Assembly (NCBI GenBank): GCA_009781635.1
Contig: WQXU01000016.1
Location: 1-59,037 of the forward strand
Origin: Treponema sp.
Lineage (GTDB): Bacteria; Spirochaetota; Spirochaetia; Treponematales; Breznakiellaceae
Reading direction: 5' to 3'
DNA: 59,037 nucleotides
Shown: positions 1 to 8,742 of the stretch, in pieces
Layout: every line of letters starts with the position of its first letter
Numbering within the stretch: the stretch's first letter is position 1
Made by a program: the position numbers and the translations under genes
The notes under the pieces: generated by a model
The model's database searches: none
What the model was told of the DNA's origin: nothing
The model's input: the letters and a program-made list of their open reading frames with translations, nothing else

Positions 1-330
1 GATTTTTACAAGTTTTCTCTGATATAAATTATCCTGCTCAAGAATTTTTTCGTAAACACGCCCAATATACATCAGCAGCCTGACCGGGACATTGTTGTTT
101 ATGGAGCTTTGGTGTTCGATTAATACGACGATACGATCATTGATAGTGAAGGAGATATCGTTAATTTGATTCATGTAGATCGCATCGGATAAGGTGTTGA
201 TGTCGATGATTGCATCCGGCAGAATGTCGACTCCTTCAATTGCTGAATAAACCTCTCTTAAAACTTCCGGATTGGAAAACAGGGTAGAAAACACGCTGCT
301 TTTGTGTTTCCTGTTTACATTTGAGTCCAT
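1..330 (-). CDS. Rpn family recombination-promoting nuclease/putative transposase (partial, N-terminal 110 codons)
   Basis: Only the N-terminal part is present; the gene runs off the left edge. Translating the minus strand from 330 gives an open frame with the blocks 'FSTLFSNPEVLREVYSAI', 'INTLSDAIYMNQINDISF', 'RIVVLIEHQSSINNNVP' and 'RLLMYIGRVYEKIL'. These are characteristic of the Rpn/PDDEXK_2 family; the Asp in 'INDISF' and the Glu/Gln in 'LIEHQS' fit its modified PD-(D/E)XK site. Rpn proteins are DNA endonucleases that promote RecA-independent recombination and occur in many copies in gut treponemes. The ATG at 328-330 has a GAGG ribosome site five bases upstream. The gene is divergent from the phosphofructokinase gene. 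Function is inferred from the family only; the C-terminal half cannot be judged. Confidence 0.8.
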   Translation of the reverse strand, partial: MDSNVNRKHKSSVFSTLFSNPEVLREVYSAIEGVDILPDAIIDINTLSDAIYMNQINDISFTINDRIVVLIEHQSSINNNVPVRLLMYIGRVYEKILEQDNLYQRKLVKI

Positions 331-353
331 ATATACCTCGCAAAGAAAAGCTG

Positions 354-373
354 GAACCTTCATAAAAAGGTTC
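354..373. repeat. small hairpin GAACCTT-n6-AAGGTTC
   Basis: A perfect 7-bp inverted repeat (354-360 and 367-373) with a six-base loop lies just upstream of the Rpn start codon. A related pair of GAACC/GGTTC hairpins occurs at 2752-2782. Function unknown. Confidence 0.5.
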
Positions 374-470
374 ATGTATATATGGCGCAGCCGTGCGTGG
401 CGCTTTAGTGAAACGGGAAAAAATGACAAAAAATAGTTTAATACTGGCTTTTTGCGCCCTTCAATTTAAC

Positions 471-499
471 TTGTGAATTATTACAGGTGGCATTATACT
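471..499 (+). promoter_or_regulatory. predicted sigma-70 type promoter for the phosphofructokinase gene
   Basis: TTGTGA (471-476), a 17-base spacer and TATACT (494-499) face the gene at 639. Transcription would start near 506 and give a leader of about 130 bases, which contains the hairpin at 531-551. Predicted by eye from the consensus. Confidence 0.5.
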
Positions 500-530
500 T
501 AAAATATATAAATTAACTGTAAATCAACAA

Positions 531-551
531 CCTCGCCCTGAAGGGACGAGG
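531..551 (+). other. GC-rich hairpin in the phosphofructokinase leader
   Basis: CCTCG-CCC, loop TGAA, GGG-A-CGAGG forms an 8-bp stem with one bulged A. No T-run follows, so it is not a standard intrinsic terminator. It lies inside the predicted 5' leader of the gene at 639. The rest of the 330-638 gap holds the promoter at 471-499 and the small hairpin at 354-373; nothing else was recognised. Confidence 0.5.
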
Positions 552-638
552 TATGTTGTTCTGTAAGGTATGGATTGTATGCGGGGTATTAAACCCGCCT
601 GCGAATAAATGTTTTATAATTAACTCTAGGGGGACGCT

Positions 639-1970
639 GTGACGGAAAATCTGGATTTTACTATCGAGGAACTTGGGAGGCAAACGGTTAAATCGCCTAT
701 AATTATGTCTAAAGAACTTGGAGACAAGGCTGCCAATTACGTTACGGATGACAGATTTGTGCGTTTAAGTTCATTCATAATACCCGGAGAACAGCCGGCT
801 GTAAAAAGGTCGCAGGTTCTGGAGCGTTCCGGTCCAAGAGAATTTATTTACTTTACTCCTGCCCATGTGCACGCAGGGATTGTAAGCTGCGGAGGCCTGT
901 GCCCCGGAATCAATGATGTAATCAGATCGATTGTACGCTGCCTGTGGACACGGTACGGCGTTACAAGAATTACCGGTATACGTTACGGGTACAGGGGTTT
1001 TCTGCCTGAGTCGCAGTTTGGCGTCATGCAGCTTGACCCTGATGTTGTCGATGATATTCATAAAATCGGCGGTACATTTCTGGGTAGCGCGCGCGGCGGC
1101 GGCAAGGAAGTTGAGAAAATTGTCGATGCAATGGAAAAGCTCAATTTAAACATGCTCTTTACGATCGGCGGAGACGGAACTCAGCGGGGTACTCTTGATA
1201 TCGCCGAAGAAATTGACAAGAGAAAATTAAAAATTGCAATGATAGGAATTCCCAAAACCGTAGACAACGATTTTGCGCTGATAGACCGTTCCTTTGGATT
1301 CAGCACCGCAGTTGCCAAGGCGGTTGAAGTTGTTTCGGCTGCGCATATGGAAGCAACATCGGCAATCAACGGCATTGGGCTTGTAAAAGTTATGGGCAGG
1401 GATTCGGGTTTTATCGCAGCGCATACGGCGCTTGCAAGCCATGAAGTAAACTTTGTGCTGATTCCGGAAGTGCCTTTTAACCTGGAAGGCTATAACGGAT
1501 TTCTGGCTCATCTGGAAGAACGGATAAAAAAACGCAAGCATGCGGTTATAGTTGTGGCGGAAGGCGCCATGCAGGATCAGCTTCTTGTAGAAAAGAAGTT
1601 CGATGCCGGCGGCAATGTTAAAATGGCGGATGTTGGAATATATCTTCGAAGCAGGATACTAAAACATTTTGATGAAAAAAATATCGAAATAAACCTTAAG
1701 TACATCGACCCAAGTTATGCGATACGTTCCGCTCCGGCAAATCCCGATGATTCAGTTTATTGCGAACGTCTTGGTAACGCGGCGGCGCACGCTGCAATGA
1801 CAGGAAAGACAAAGGTAATTATTGGGCTTGTTAATAACAGGTTTGTTCATCTGCCGATCAAGACTGTAATAACTCACCGTAACGTGGTTAACCCTGAAAG
1901 CAGTCTGTGGCGCGATACAATTGACGCTACGCATCAGCCTCCGTTAATGGTAAACAGGTTTAACGGTTAA
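639..1970 (+). CDS. pfkA: 6-phosphofructokinase (clade X, probably ATP-dependent)
   Basis: Phosphorylates fructose 6-phosphate to fructose 1,6-bisphosphate in glycolysis (cytoplasm). At 443 aa it is longer than the ~320-aa bacterial PfkA and fits the ~440-480-aa clade X enzymes of spirochaetes, Entamoeba and trypanosomes. Visible motifs: 'GGLCPG' near residue 84, 'GGDGTQRG' near 177, 'PKTVDND' near 205, 'MGRDSG' near 253 and 'VAEGA' near 309. The Gly after GGD (rather than Asp) predicts ATP as phosphoryl donor, whereas the Lys of PKTVDND is shared with pyrophosphate enzymes, so donor choice is inferred and less than certain. The start is GTG at 639 with AGGGGGA five bases upstream. The last four bases overlap the convergent SpoU gene. 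Confidence 0.93.
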   Translation: MTENLDFTIEELGRQTVKSPIIMSKELGDKAANYVTDDRFVRLSSFIIPGEQPAVKRSQVLERSGPREFIYFTPAHVHAGIVSCGGLCPGINDVIRSIVRCLWTRYGVTRITGIRYGYRGFLPESQFGVMQLDPDVVDDIHKIGGTFLGSARGGGKEVEKIVDAMEKLNLNMLFTIGGDGTQRGTLDIAEEIDKRKLKIAMIGIPKTVDNDFALIDRSFGFSTAVAKAVEVVSAAHMEATSAINGIGLVKVMGRDSGFIAAHTALASHEVNFVLIPEVPFNLEGYNGFLAHLEERIKKRKHAVIVVAEGAMQDQLLVEKKFDAGGNVKMADVGIYLRSRILKHFDEKNIEINLKYIDPSYAIRSAPANPDDSVYCERLGNAAAHAAMTGKTKVIIGLVNNRFVHLPIKTVITHRNVVNPESSLWRDTIDATHQPPLMVNRFNG

Positions 1971-2728
1971 AGCTCGTAAATTGCGTGCAGAAAAAGAGCT
2001 GCAGCCTGTGAAACATTCAAGCTGTCTATATTTCCTGTTCCCGGAATACGAAGCATATGCGAACATTGATCTTTAACTTCTTCCGGCAAACCGGTTTCCT
2101 CATTGCCAAGAACAAGGACAATCCCCTTTTTGCTCTGTGTGTTCTTTGCAATACTGCTTAAGTCGCTGATACGCATTCTGGCTCTTATATCCGTACCGAT
2201 TGTTATAAGACGTTTCGATGCATCCTTAAGAAATGCGGATGTGCTTGTTATCCTGCGTACTGTTAAGTGCTCAAGACCGCCTTCGGCGATACGGTAGGCG
2301 CTGGTTGTAAGGCGCGCTTCAGTGTCTCTTTCATTTAATACAATATAGCTTACATCAAAAAATGCGGCGGCTCTTGCGATAGCTCCCAGGTTGTGATCAT
2401 TTCCGACAGAGTGAAGAAGAACGCCTGTCCTGCCTTTGTCTGCCCACAGATCAAGATCTTCAAGGCTTAATGGCTCTATGACAGGCTCTTCGATCATGGC
2501 GACTACGCCCTGATGATGAACGCTTTTGCAAACCCTCTCCAGCTCTTCCTCTTCGCAAATTTTATATGGGCGTTTGCGTTCTGCAAGTTGTTTGCAGATT
2601 GCGGTAAATGATTGCAGCCGGTCTTCGCGAAGGAAGAGCCTGTTAACAGACTGCGGATGATGTTCGCAGACGGCAAGTACCGCATTCATGCCGCAGACGG
2701 CAAGTTCATTTGTCAGTTTGTTTCTCAT
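1967..2728 (-). CDS. TrmH/SpoU family RNA 2'-O-methyltransferase
   Basis: A 253-aa SPOUT-class, SAM-dependent methyltransferase expected to methylate a ribose 2'-OH in rRNA or tRNA. The C-terminal half carries the knotted SPOUT motifs: '[19 protein letters not shown]' (motif 1, Asn), '[15 protein letters not shown]' (motif 2) and '[19 protein letters not shown]' (motif 3). The N-terminal ~95 residues form the usual substrate-binding domain ('VNRLFL', 'HHQGVVAMI'). The target nucleotide cannot be told from sequence. The start ATG (2726-2728) has AGG upstream. The gene is convergent with the phosphofructokinase gene and divergent from the GerMN gene. Confidence 0.9.
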   Translation of the reverse strand: MRNKLTNELAVCGMNAVLAVCEHHPQSVNRLFLREDRLQSFTAICKQLAERKRPYKICEEEELERVCKSVHHQGVVAMIEEPVIEPLSLEDLDLWADKGRTGVLLHSVGNDHNLGAIARAAAFFDVSYIVLNERDTEARLTTSAYRIAEGGLEHLTVRRITSTSAFLKDASKRLITIGTDIRARMRISDLSSIAKNTQSKKGIVLVLGNEETGLPEEVKDQCSHMLRIPGTGNIDSLNVSQAAALFLHAIYEL

Positions 2729-2751
2729 GGTAACCTGTGCCTTAATTCAAC

Positions 2752-2782
2752 GAACCATCAGGTTCGGCGAACCCTTAGGTTC
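2752..2782. repeat. two GAACC-n4-GGTTC mini-hairpins in tandem
   Basis: GAACC (2752-2756)/GGTTC (2761-2765) and GAACC (2769-2773)/GGTTC (2778-2782) lie between the SpoU and GerMN starts. They share their core with the hairpin at 354-373. Possibly a small local repeat family; function unknown. Confidence 0.45.
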
Positions 2783-2827
2783 GATGTATCAGTATACAAT
2801 AAAATTAATACTTGGTATCATGCTTTT

Positions 2828-3592
2828 GTGGCAAAGCGCAAAACAAATACAAAAGCTCAATCTAAGGGGTCTCAGGCGGTAGTCATTTTCTGGCTTGCCT
2901 TTGTCATTATTATCATCAGTATTTTTATGATTAATGCGCCTGTTATTCAGAAAAACTTCGATCTTTTTAAAACACGCCTTACAGCTGCTCCGGGTGCAGA
3001 AGAAGAAATACTTGAAATTGAAGAAGAGCCGCCTGTAACAGTTACAGTAGAGCAGCGGCCGCCCGAACCTCCGCAGGTTACAGAGCCTGTAAGAACAACG
3101 CCTCAAGCGGAAAGACCGGCTGAAACAACAAGGCCTCAGACACAGCCGCAGGTTCAAACGCCTGCTCCCGTACAGACAAGGGAAAGGGCAATTTATTTTA
3201 CCAATGTAGGAAATGACGGGCAGATTCTCCATTCAAGGGTAACGCGCAGAGTTCCGGTTTCTGACTCGCCGATGCAGGACGCTCTTAATGTACTGCTTGC
3301 AGGTCCTTCCGCAGATGAAGTCGGGCGCGGCATTTTAAATCTTATACCGCAAAACACAAGAGTTCTTTCCGCCGCAATACGCGGAAGCACCGCATACATA
3401 AATTTCAGCGAAGACTTCCTTTATAATACATTCGGCGTAGAAGGCTATGTAGCTCAGCTGCGCCAGATTGTCTGGACTGTCACCGAGTTTCAAAATGTAA
3501 GGGATGTACAATTTTTAATCGAGGGAAGAAGGTTCGATTACCTTGGCGAGGGAATCTGGATTGGAAGCCCAATCAGCCGTCAATCCTTTTAA
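2828..3592 (+). CDS. membrane-anchored GerMN domain protein
   Basis: About 254 aa. A short basic N-terminus is followed by one membrane segment (around residues 18-39, 'VVIFWLAFVIIIISIFMI'), a Pro/Glu/Thr-rich periplasmic linker (roughly 60-120) and a C-terminal GerMN domain ('VTRRVPVSDSPMQDALNVLL', 'INFSEDFLY', 'IVWTVTEFQNVRDVQFLI'). GerMN domains occur in spore-germination and cell-envelope lipoproteins; a binding role at the envelope is inferred, with no known catalytic site. The GTG start at 2828 was chosen because it gives a 'MAKRK' N-terminus directly ahead of the membrane helix; the frame is open further upstream, but that part lies antisense to the SpoU gene. No strong ribosome site is visible. 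The 3' end overlaps the YmdB gene by 20 bases. Confidence 0.8.
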   Translation: MAKRKTNTKAQSKGSQAVVIFWLAFVIIIISIFMINAPVIQKNFDLFKTRLTAAPGAEEEILEIEEEPPVTVTVEQRPPEPPQVTEPVRTTPQAERPAETTRPQTQPQVQTPAPVQTRERAIYFTNVGNDGQILHSRVTRRVPVSDSPMQDALNVLLAGPSADEVGRGILNLIPQNTRVLSAAIRGSTAYINFSEDFLYNTFGVEGYVAQLRQIVWTVTEFQNVRDVQFLIEGRRFDYLGEGIWIGSPISRQSF

Positions 3593-4430
3593 CCGAAATT
3601 GCTTTTCCTGTATAGGCATTAATCTCCGCAATTACGCCCTGCATTTTTCCGGGGTTTTCCGATACTGCCGTTTCCATATGATACAGCACCTGCCTGTGCG
3701 CGCGTTCAATACAGATAGCAGGGTTCATGCCTATTACGCTTTCTGTGAGACCTGTCATTCCAAGGTCTGTTATGTATGCGCTGCCTCCCGGCAGTATTTT
3801 TTCATCGGCTGTTTGCACATGTGTATGCGTGCCGGCAATTATCGACGCACGTCCGTCTGCAAAATAAGCAAGAGCTTCTTTTTCCCGGCTGGATTCGGCA
3901 TGGAAGTCAACAAGTATTATAGGAAAAATAGAAGGAGCAAGAGAGCCGTCGGCTGTTAAAAGAGGATGAATGTCAGAAGCCGGTCCTGCGAACTTTCTTA
4001 TAATGCTCTCAAAGCAATGGAAGGGGCAGTCGATGGGACTCATCAATTCACGCCCCTGCAGATTTATGACCAGCCAGTTGAAGCCTCTTTTTTCAATATA
4101 CATATATCCGTTACCCGATAAACTCTGGGTAATGCCGGAATCTGAAGGATAATTTGCAGGACGCAGAACCCTTCTCTCTGTTTCCAGGACAGGCCAAAAC
4201 TCGCGTTTCTCCCAGACATGATTTCCAGTTGTAACTATATCCGCTCCGGCTGCAACTATACGCCTGAAATCCGCTTCCGTTATGCCAAAACCATCAGCGG
4301 CGTTTTCACCGTTAACTGTGACAAAGTCGATGTTGTGTTCTTTGATAAGGGCCGGCAATCTGGCTTCAAGCGTTTTCAGGCCTTGGGCGCCTACAACATC
4401 GCCAATCATCGCCGCTTTTACTAATTGCAT
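3573..4430 (-). CDS. ymdB: YmdB-type metallophosphoesterase (TIGR00282 family)
   Basis: A 285-aa calcineurin-like phosphoesterase; family members hydrolyse 2',3'-cyclic nucleotides and influence biofilm and motility decisions in Bacillus. Metal-site motifs are in order: 'IGDVVG' (about 9-14), 'VNGENAADGFG' (39-), 'TTGNHVWEKRE' (67-), 'VDFHAE' (about 173) and 'AGTHTHVQTAD' (about 198). 'LGMTG' near residue 223 is also a family signature. Length matches the usual 260-285 aa. ATG at 4428-4430 is followed at once by the core beta strand 'KAAMIGDVVG'. The gene is convergent with the GerMN gene, with which it shares 20 bases. Biochemical substrate in this organism is unknown. Confidence 0.88.
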   Translation of the reverse strand: MQLVKAAMIGDVVGAQGLKTLEARLPALIKEHNIDFVTVNGENAADGFGITEADFRRIVAAGADIVTTGNHVWEKREFWPVLETERRVLRPANYPSDSGITQSLSGNGYMYIEKRGFNWLVINLQGRELMSPIDCPFHCFESIIRKFAGPASDIHPLLTADGSLAPSIFPIILVDFHAESSREKEALAYFADGRASIIAGTHTHVQTADEKILPGGSAYITDLGMTGLTESVIGMNPAICIERAHRQVLYHMETAVSENPGKMQGVIAEINAYTGKAISVKRIDG

Positions 4431-4547
4431 AACTAAAGTTTATCCTGTATTAGACTTGTTCGGCAACCGGTTTTTTATTTTATAAGTACTTCCGGCCGGT
4501 GAAATCCAAGTATTGATAGATTGCAATTTTCTATATACACTAAGCCT

Positions 4548-5213
4548 ATGACAAGGGGAATCATTCTTGCAGGCAACGAATCTGCTCTTAGCCGGGCAAT
4601 CGAAGCCGAGACTCGCAATAAAGTTGATCAATATGCCGTAGCTTTAATACCAAACAGGCTTTCCGGGGCGCCGAAGAGCGTACAGCAGGAAAATGAAAAA
4701 CGCCTGTCCCTTGACTGGAATCCATCAAGCCCGATTTCCGCCCGGACCCTTGTTATTGCCGCCGAAAACCGTCTTGAAAAAATTGATGAGGCAATACTTG
4801 TCTGTTCGCCTCCCTCCATCCGCAGCAGCGCGGCAGCGCTTTCCTTTTCTGATGTTGAAATAATGATTAATGATCATATAAAGGGCTGGTTTTTTTTGGT
4901 TAAGGAAATTGCCGCTGTTTTCACATCACGCAAACACGGAACTCTGGCGCTTGTTTATACAGATATCGCATCTCCCGGTAAAGATGAGGCTGCTGATGTC
5001 CTTGGGCCTTCTGCCATTGCGTCTTTTCGCGCTCTTACTCATGGTTTGCTTGCCGCTGCGCATAATGAACCCTATGTTACCATGGGTTTCTCTGCGTCCG
5101 ACACAGGTAACGAAACGGCTTTTGCCGCTTTTATCTATAAAACCCTTGATGAGATTTCAAATCGTTCAAAAGGCAAGATGCACAAGTTTGGCAGATTTAA
5201 TTTTTTTAAATAA
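4548..5213 (+). CDS. SDR-like Rossmann-fold protein, probably degenerate
   Basis: About 221 aa, not assigned to a named gene. The pattern recalls short-chain dehydrogenases: 'GIILAGNESALSRAIEAE' at the N-terminus in the place of the glycine-rich nucleotide loop, 'IDEAILVCSPPSI' in the place of the NNAG strand, 'NDHIKGWFFLVKEIAAVF' for the following helix and 'GTLALVYTDIA' for the Ser-bearing strand. The canonical TGxxxGxG and YxxxK catalytic pairs are not seen, so a catalytic role is doubtful. ATG 4548 is preferred because the first beta strand follows immediately; a TTG at 4521 would add nine residues with no better ribosome site. It could instead be an unrelated alpha/beta protein. Confidence 0.6.
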   Translation: MTRGIILAGNESALSRAIEAETRNKVDQYAVALIPNRLSGAPKSVQQENEKRLSLDWNPSSPISARTLVIAAENRLEKIDEAILVCSPPSIRSSAAALSFSDVEIMINDHIKGWFFLVKEIAAVFTSRKHGTLALVYTDIASPGKDEAADVLGPSAIASFRALTHGLLAAAHNEPYVTMGFSASDTGNETAFAAFIYKTLDEISNRSKGKMHKFGRFNFFK

Positions 5214-5402
5214 TTGAGTTGTTCAGTTAATATTAAACAGGAACCAATAAAAAACCGCTAATCCATTACAGTAAAATGAATTATATTTAATACAGTTTTC
5301 CATAAAGAGCGCAAAAATTTCTAAAAACTGGAGATTTTTTAGAAGCAGCCGGATGTAAAAAAAAGCTACGTACAGCAGTAAAAATGTCTTATATTCTACA
5401 TT

Positions 5403-8400
5403 ATGCGATTAATCAGATCCTATATTAAAAAAATTTCTTCTGCACATTTGCCTTTTGTGCAGGTACTGTTTGTATTTCTGGCATTTTCGCTGATGGGTGT
5501 TGTATGTTATATATTTGCAGATAAAATCGAACGCCGGCATCTGGAACAGGAAGCTGTCGCATTGTCAATGTATATTGAATCTCAGCTGGACGCTGATTTG
5601 AATGAATTTGAAACTATATTGAACGTAATAAGCGAAACAATCCGAATGATGATTTTACGGGGCGCATCGTACAGCGAAGTAACGGCATACATCACTGATA
5701 TAACTGCATTTGGCCGCGGCGATGCGAATATTGCCGGGTTTCACAGTGTTTTTGCCTTGTTTGACGTGTTTGAGTGGCCTCATCAGGCAGGATTTAACGG
5801 AATAGCGCCGGATCTGGACTGGGCAAGCCTTCTTTTAAGCGGGACATATGTACCGCATGAACGCGAATGGTATACAGCGGCTGTAGCAGCTAACGGAATG
5901 ATAGCTGCTGCAGAGCCGTATGAAAATACGGATGAAGACGAAGTTGCCGTCACGTACGCGCGCTGTATATTCGGCGATGACGGCAATCGTATTGCCGTTA
6001 TCTGTCTTGATATTTCACTTGAAAGACTCCGTAAACTTAATAATGACAGGAGCCTTGGAATTGCAGCTCCGGCAGACAGCTATAAAAATAATTTAAACAC
6101 TATTTTCTGGTTTCTTGTCATTCTGGGATTTTCTTTTGCATTGGGATTAAGCATCATTTTAATCCGTATTTACATGGAAAAACTCATAACGGAAAAGCGC
6201 ATGCAAATCATGCTTAATTCAGCGCCGTTCGGGGTTAATTTCTTTGAGAGAAAGAATTACAAAGTTATAGACTGCAATCAGGCAGCTCTTGTAATGTTTG
6301 GAATAACGGACAAAGAAGAATACAAGGCAAGGTTTCACGAGTTCTCGCCTGAGTTTCAGCCCAGCGGAGTATTATCTAATTTATGGAGGCCTACTTTACT
6401 GGAGGAGATACTGGACAGAGGCGGAGGGCAGTTTGAATGGACGCATTTAAAACCAAACGGCGAGCTGCTTCCGTGTGAAATTACTATTGTCCGCTCGACA
6501 TACAAGGAAAAAGATATCTATATGGCGTACATGCGCGATTTGCGTGAAACAAAGGCTGTCATCGCCGAGAAGGACAAGGCAATCGAAGAAAAAAACATGC
6601 TCAGTAATCTGGGAAATATAATGAACTGCCTTGATGTTATGATCTATGTTACAGATCCAAATACAGGCGAAATTCTTTTTATAAATGATGCGATGAAAAA
6701 ACATTACAGTATTCAGGACGATTGTGTCGGGAAATTGTGCTATAAAACTCTGCAGAAAGATATTGATACCAGATGCAGTTTCTGTCCCTGTATTGAACTT
6801 GACAGTGATCCCGGCAAAACAATTGTATGGGAAGAACACAGCACTTTAACAAACCGTATATACCGGAATATAGACAGATATATTGAATGGCCCAACGGTA
6901 AATTAGCGCATATGCAGCATTCTGTTGACATGACGGAATTGATTGCGGCAAAAGATGAGGCAGAACAGAACAGCCGTTATAAAAGCGCATTTCTTGCCAG
7001 CATGAGCCATGAAATACGCACCCCCATGAACGCAATTCTTGGTATAGCCGAAATTCAGCTTAGAAAAAATAATCTTTCGCCGGATAACGAGGAATCATTC
7101 AGCAAGATATATGAATCAGGCGACATGCTGCTTAATATTATCAACGATATTCTCGATCTTTCCAAAATTGAGGCGGGTAAACTTGAGCTGAATCCCGTAA
7201 AGTATGATATTCCAAGTTTGATTAACGATACAGCTCAGCTAAACCGCCTTCGTTATGAAAGCAAACCTATATTATTTTCGCTTCAGATTGATGAAGACAC
7301 TCCGCATGATTTATTCGGAGATGAGCTGCGTATAAAACAGGTGTTGAATAACATTCTTTCCAATGCGTTTAAATATACATCTAAAGGGAATGTTGAGCTT
7401 TCAGTTTCTTCTATTTATGAAAGTGAAAGCGATGATGTAACAATTGTTTTTAAAGTAAGCGATACAGGCCAGGGCATGACAGAAGCGCAGATAGACAAGC
7501 TTTTTGATGAGTATACGCGTTTTAATCTTGAAGCAAACCGCACTACAGTCGGCGCAGGTTTGGGAATGAGTATCACAAAACGTCTTGTTGATCTTATGGA
7601 AGGAAAAATATTTGTTGAGAGCAAGGTGGATGAAGGCTCTGTATTTACAGTGCATATTCCCCAGAAACGCATAGGGTCTGCTTTGTGCAGCTCTGAACTT
7701 ACGTGCAAACTGCGGGAATTCAGTTATCATAATACATTGATATCAAAGAAAGTGCAGTTCATGCGCGAATATATGCCTTACGGCAAAGTCCTGATAGTGG
7801 ATGATGTTGAATCCAACATATATGTAATAAAAGGCATGCTGGTGCCTTACGGAATAAATATCGAATCAGTATCCAACGCTTTTGATGCAATTGACAAAAT
7901 CAAAAACGGAAATGTATACGATATTATTTTTATGGATCATGTGATGCCGAAGATGGACGGTATGGAAGCTGTGAAAATCATCCGCAGCATGGAATATAAG
8001 CATAATATTATTGCGTTAACTGCAAATGTTCTGATCGGCCGCGAGCAGATATTTCTGCAAAACGGATTTGACGGTTTTCTTTCAAAACCGGTTGATTCGC
8101 GCGAGCTGAACCGTATATTAAATGAATTTATCCGTAACAGAAAAGATCCGGATGTTGTGGAAGCGGCGCGGAAAGAACAACGCAATAATATGATGAGCAG
8201 TAATCCGTCTGTATTCGGAAAAGAAATCTTCTTTATAAGAGATGCCGAAAACGCAGTAAAAACACTGGAGGAACTGTCCGGCAAAATACAGGCTCCGGAC
8301 GATGAGGAGATAAAACTGTACATTACTACCGTTCACGGAATAAAAAGCGCTCTTGCGAACATTGGCGAATACGAACTATCCGGCACTGCCCACAAGCTTG

Positions 8401-8738
8401 AAAAAGCCGGTTATGACAGAAATCTCTCTGTTATTCAAAGCGAAACTGCCGCATTCATGGAAATGTTAAGGTACCTGATTGTTAAACTAAAACCGGTTGA
8501 AAATGACAGTAATATAAAAATCTCCGATGAAAACGCAGCCTATCTGCGCAGGAATCTGTTCGAAATAAAAAACGCATGTGTGGTATTAGATAAAAAAACC
8601 ATAAAAGCAAAACTGAAAGAGTTAAGAATGAAAAAGTGGCCAGGATACATTAATGCCATTCTGGATGATATTGCCATTGACATATTGCACAGCGAGTTTA
8701 AAAAGGCTGCGATCAGAGCCGATGAATATTTGTTTTAA
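5403..8738 (+). CDS. Cache-PAS hybrid sensor histidine kinase with REC and HPt domains
   Basis: A 1111-aa membrane sensor. Order: membrane helix (about 18-40), periplasmic dCache-like region (about 45-215), second membrane helix (about 235-258), PAS (about 270-380), a second PAS-like unit with several Cys ('CVGKLCYKTL', 'RCSFCPCIEL', about 400-500), HisKA with 'SMSHEIRTPMN' (His about 536), HATPase ('NNILSNAFKYT', 'DTGQGM', 'GAGLGMSIT'), REC ('LIVDDVESN', phospho-Asp about 845 in 'FMDHVMPKMDG', 'LSKPVD'), and a C-terminal HPt ('VHGIKSALANIG', His about 978). It thus holds a complete internal phosphorelay, but no output regulator is encoded next to it. The cysteine-rich PAS could bind a metal or Fe-S ligand, which is speculation. 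It ends four bases before a convergent gene. Confidence 0.93.
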   Translation: MRLIRSYIKKISSAHLPFVQVLFVFLAFSLMGVVCYIFADKIERRHLEQEAVALSMYIESQLDADLNEFETILNVISETIRMMILRGASYSEVTAYITDITAFGRGDANIAGFHSVFALFDVFEWPHQAGFNGIAPDLDWASLLLSGTYVPHEREWYTAAVAANGMIAAAEPYENTDEDEVAVTYARCIFGDDGNRIAVICLDISLERLRKLNNDRSLGIAAPADSYKNNLNTIFWFLVILGFSFALGLSIILIRIYMEKLITEKRMQIMLNSAPFGVNFFERKNYKVIDCNQAALVMFGITDKEEYKARFHEFSPEFQPSGVLSNLWRPTLLEEILDRGGGQFEWTHLKPNGELLPCEITIVRSTYKEKDIYMAYMRDLRETKAVIAEKDKAIEEKNMLSNLGNIMNCLDVMIYVTDPNTGEILFINDAMKKHYSIQDDCVGKLCYKTLQKDIDTRCSFCPCIELDSDPGKTIVWEEHSTLTNRIYRNIDRYIEWPNGKLAHMQHSVDMTELIAAKDEAEQNSRYKSAFLASMSHEIRTPMNAILGIAEIQLRKNNLSPDNEESFSKIYESGDMLLNIINDILDLSKIEAGKLELNPVKYDIPSLINDTAQLNRLRYESKPILFSLQIDEDTPHDLFGDELRIKQVLNNILSNAFKYTSKGNVELSVSSIYESESDDVTIVFKVSDTGQGMTEAQIDKLFDEYTRFNLEANRTTVGAGLGMSITKRLVDLMEGKIFVESKVDEGSVFTVHIPQKRIGSALCSSELTCKLREFSYHNTLISKKVQFMREYMPYGKVLIVDDVESNIYVIKGMLVPYGINIESVSNAFDAIDKIKNGNVYDIIFMDHVMPKMDGMEAVKIIRSMEYKHNIIALTANVLIGREQIFLQNGFDGFLSKPVDSRELNRILNEFIRNRKDPDVVEAARKEQRNNMMSSNPSVFGKEIFFIRDAENAVKTLEELSGKIQAPDDEEIKLYITTVHGIKSALANIGEYELSGTAHKLEKAGYDRNLSVIQSETAAFMEMLRYLIVKLKPVENDSNIKISDENAAYLRRNLFEIKNACVVLDKKTIKAKLKELRMKKWPGYINAILDDIAIDILHSEFKKAAIRADEYLF

Positions 8739-8742
8739 GTTT

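Noticed and set aside
639-1970. Pyrophosphate-dependent phosphofructokinase.
   Set aside because: It has PKTVDND, but GGDG rather than GGDD, and clade X length; ATP use is more likely, though not proven.
2612-3592. A longer version of the GerMN protein starting at 2612.
   Set aside because: The extra 72 residues lie mostly antisense to the SpoU gene and carry no recognisable domain; the membrane helix right after 2828 supports the later start.
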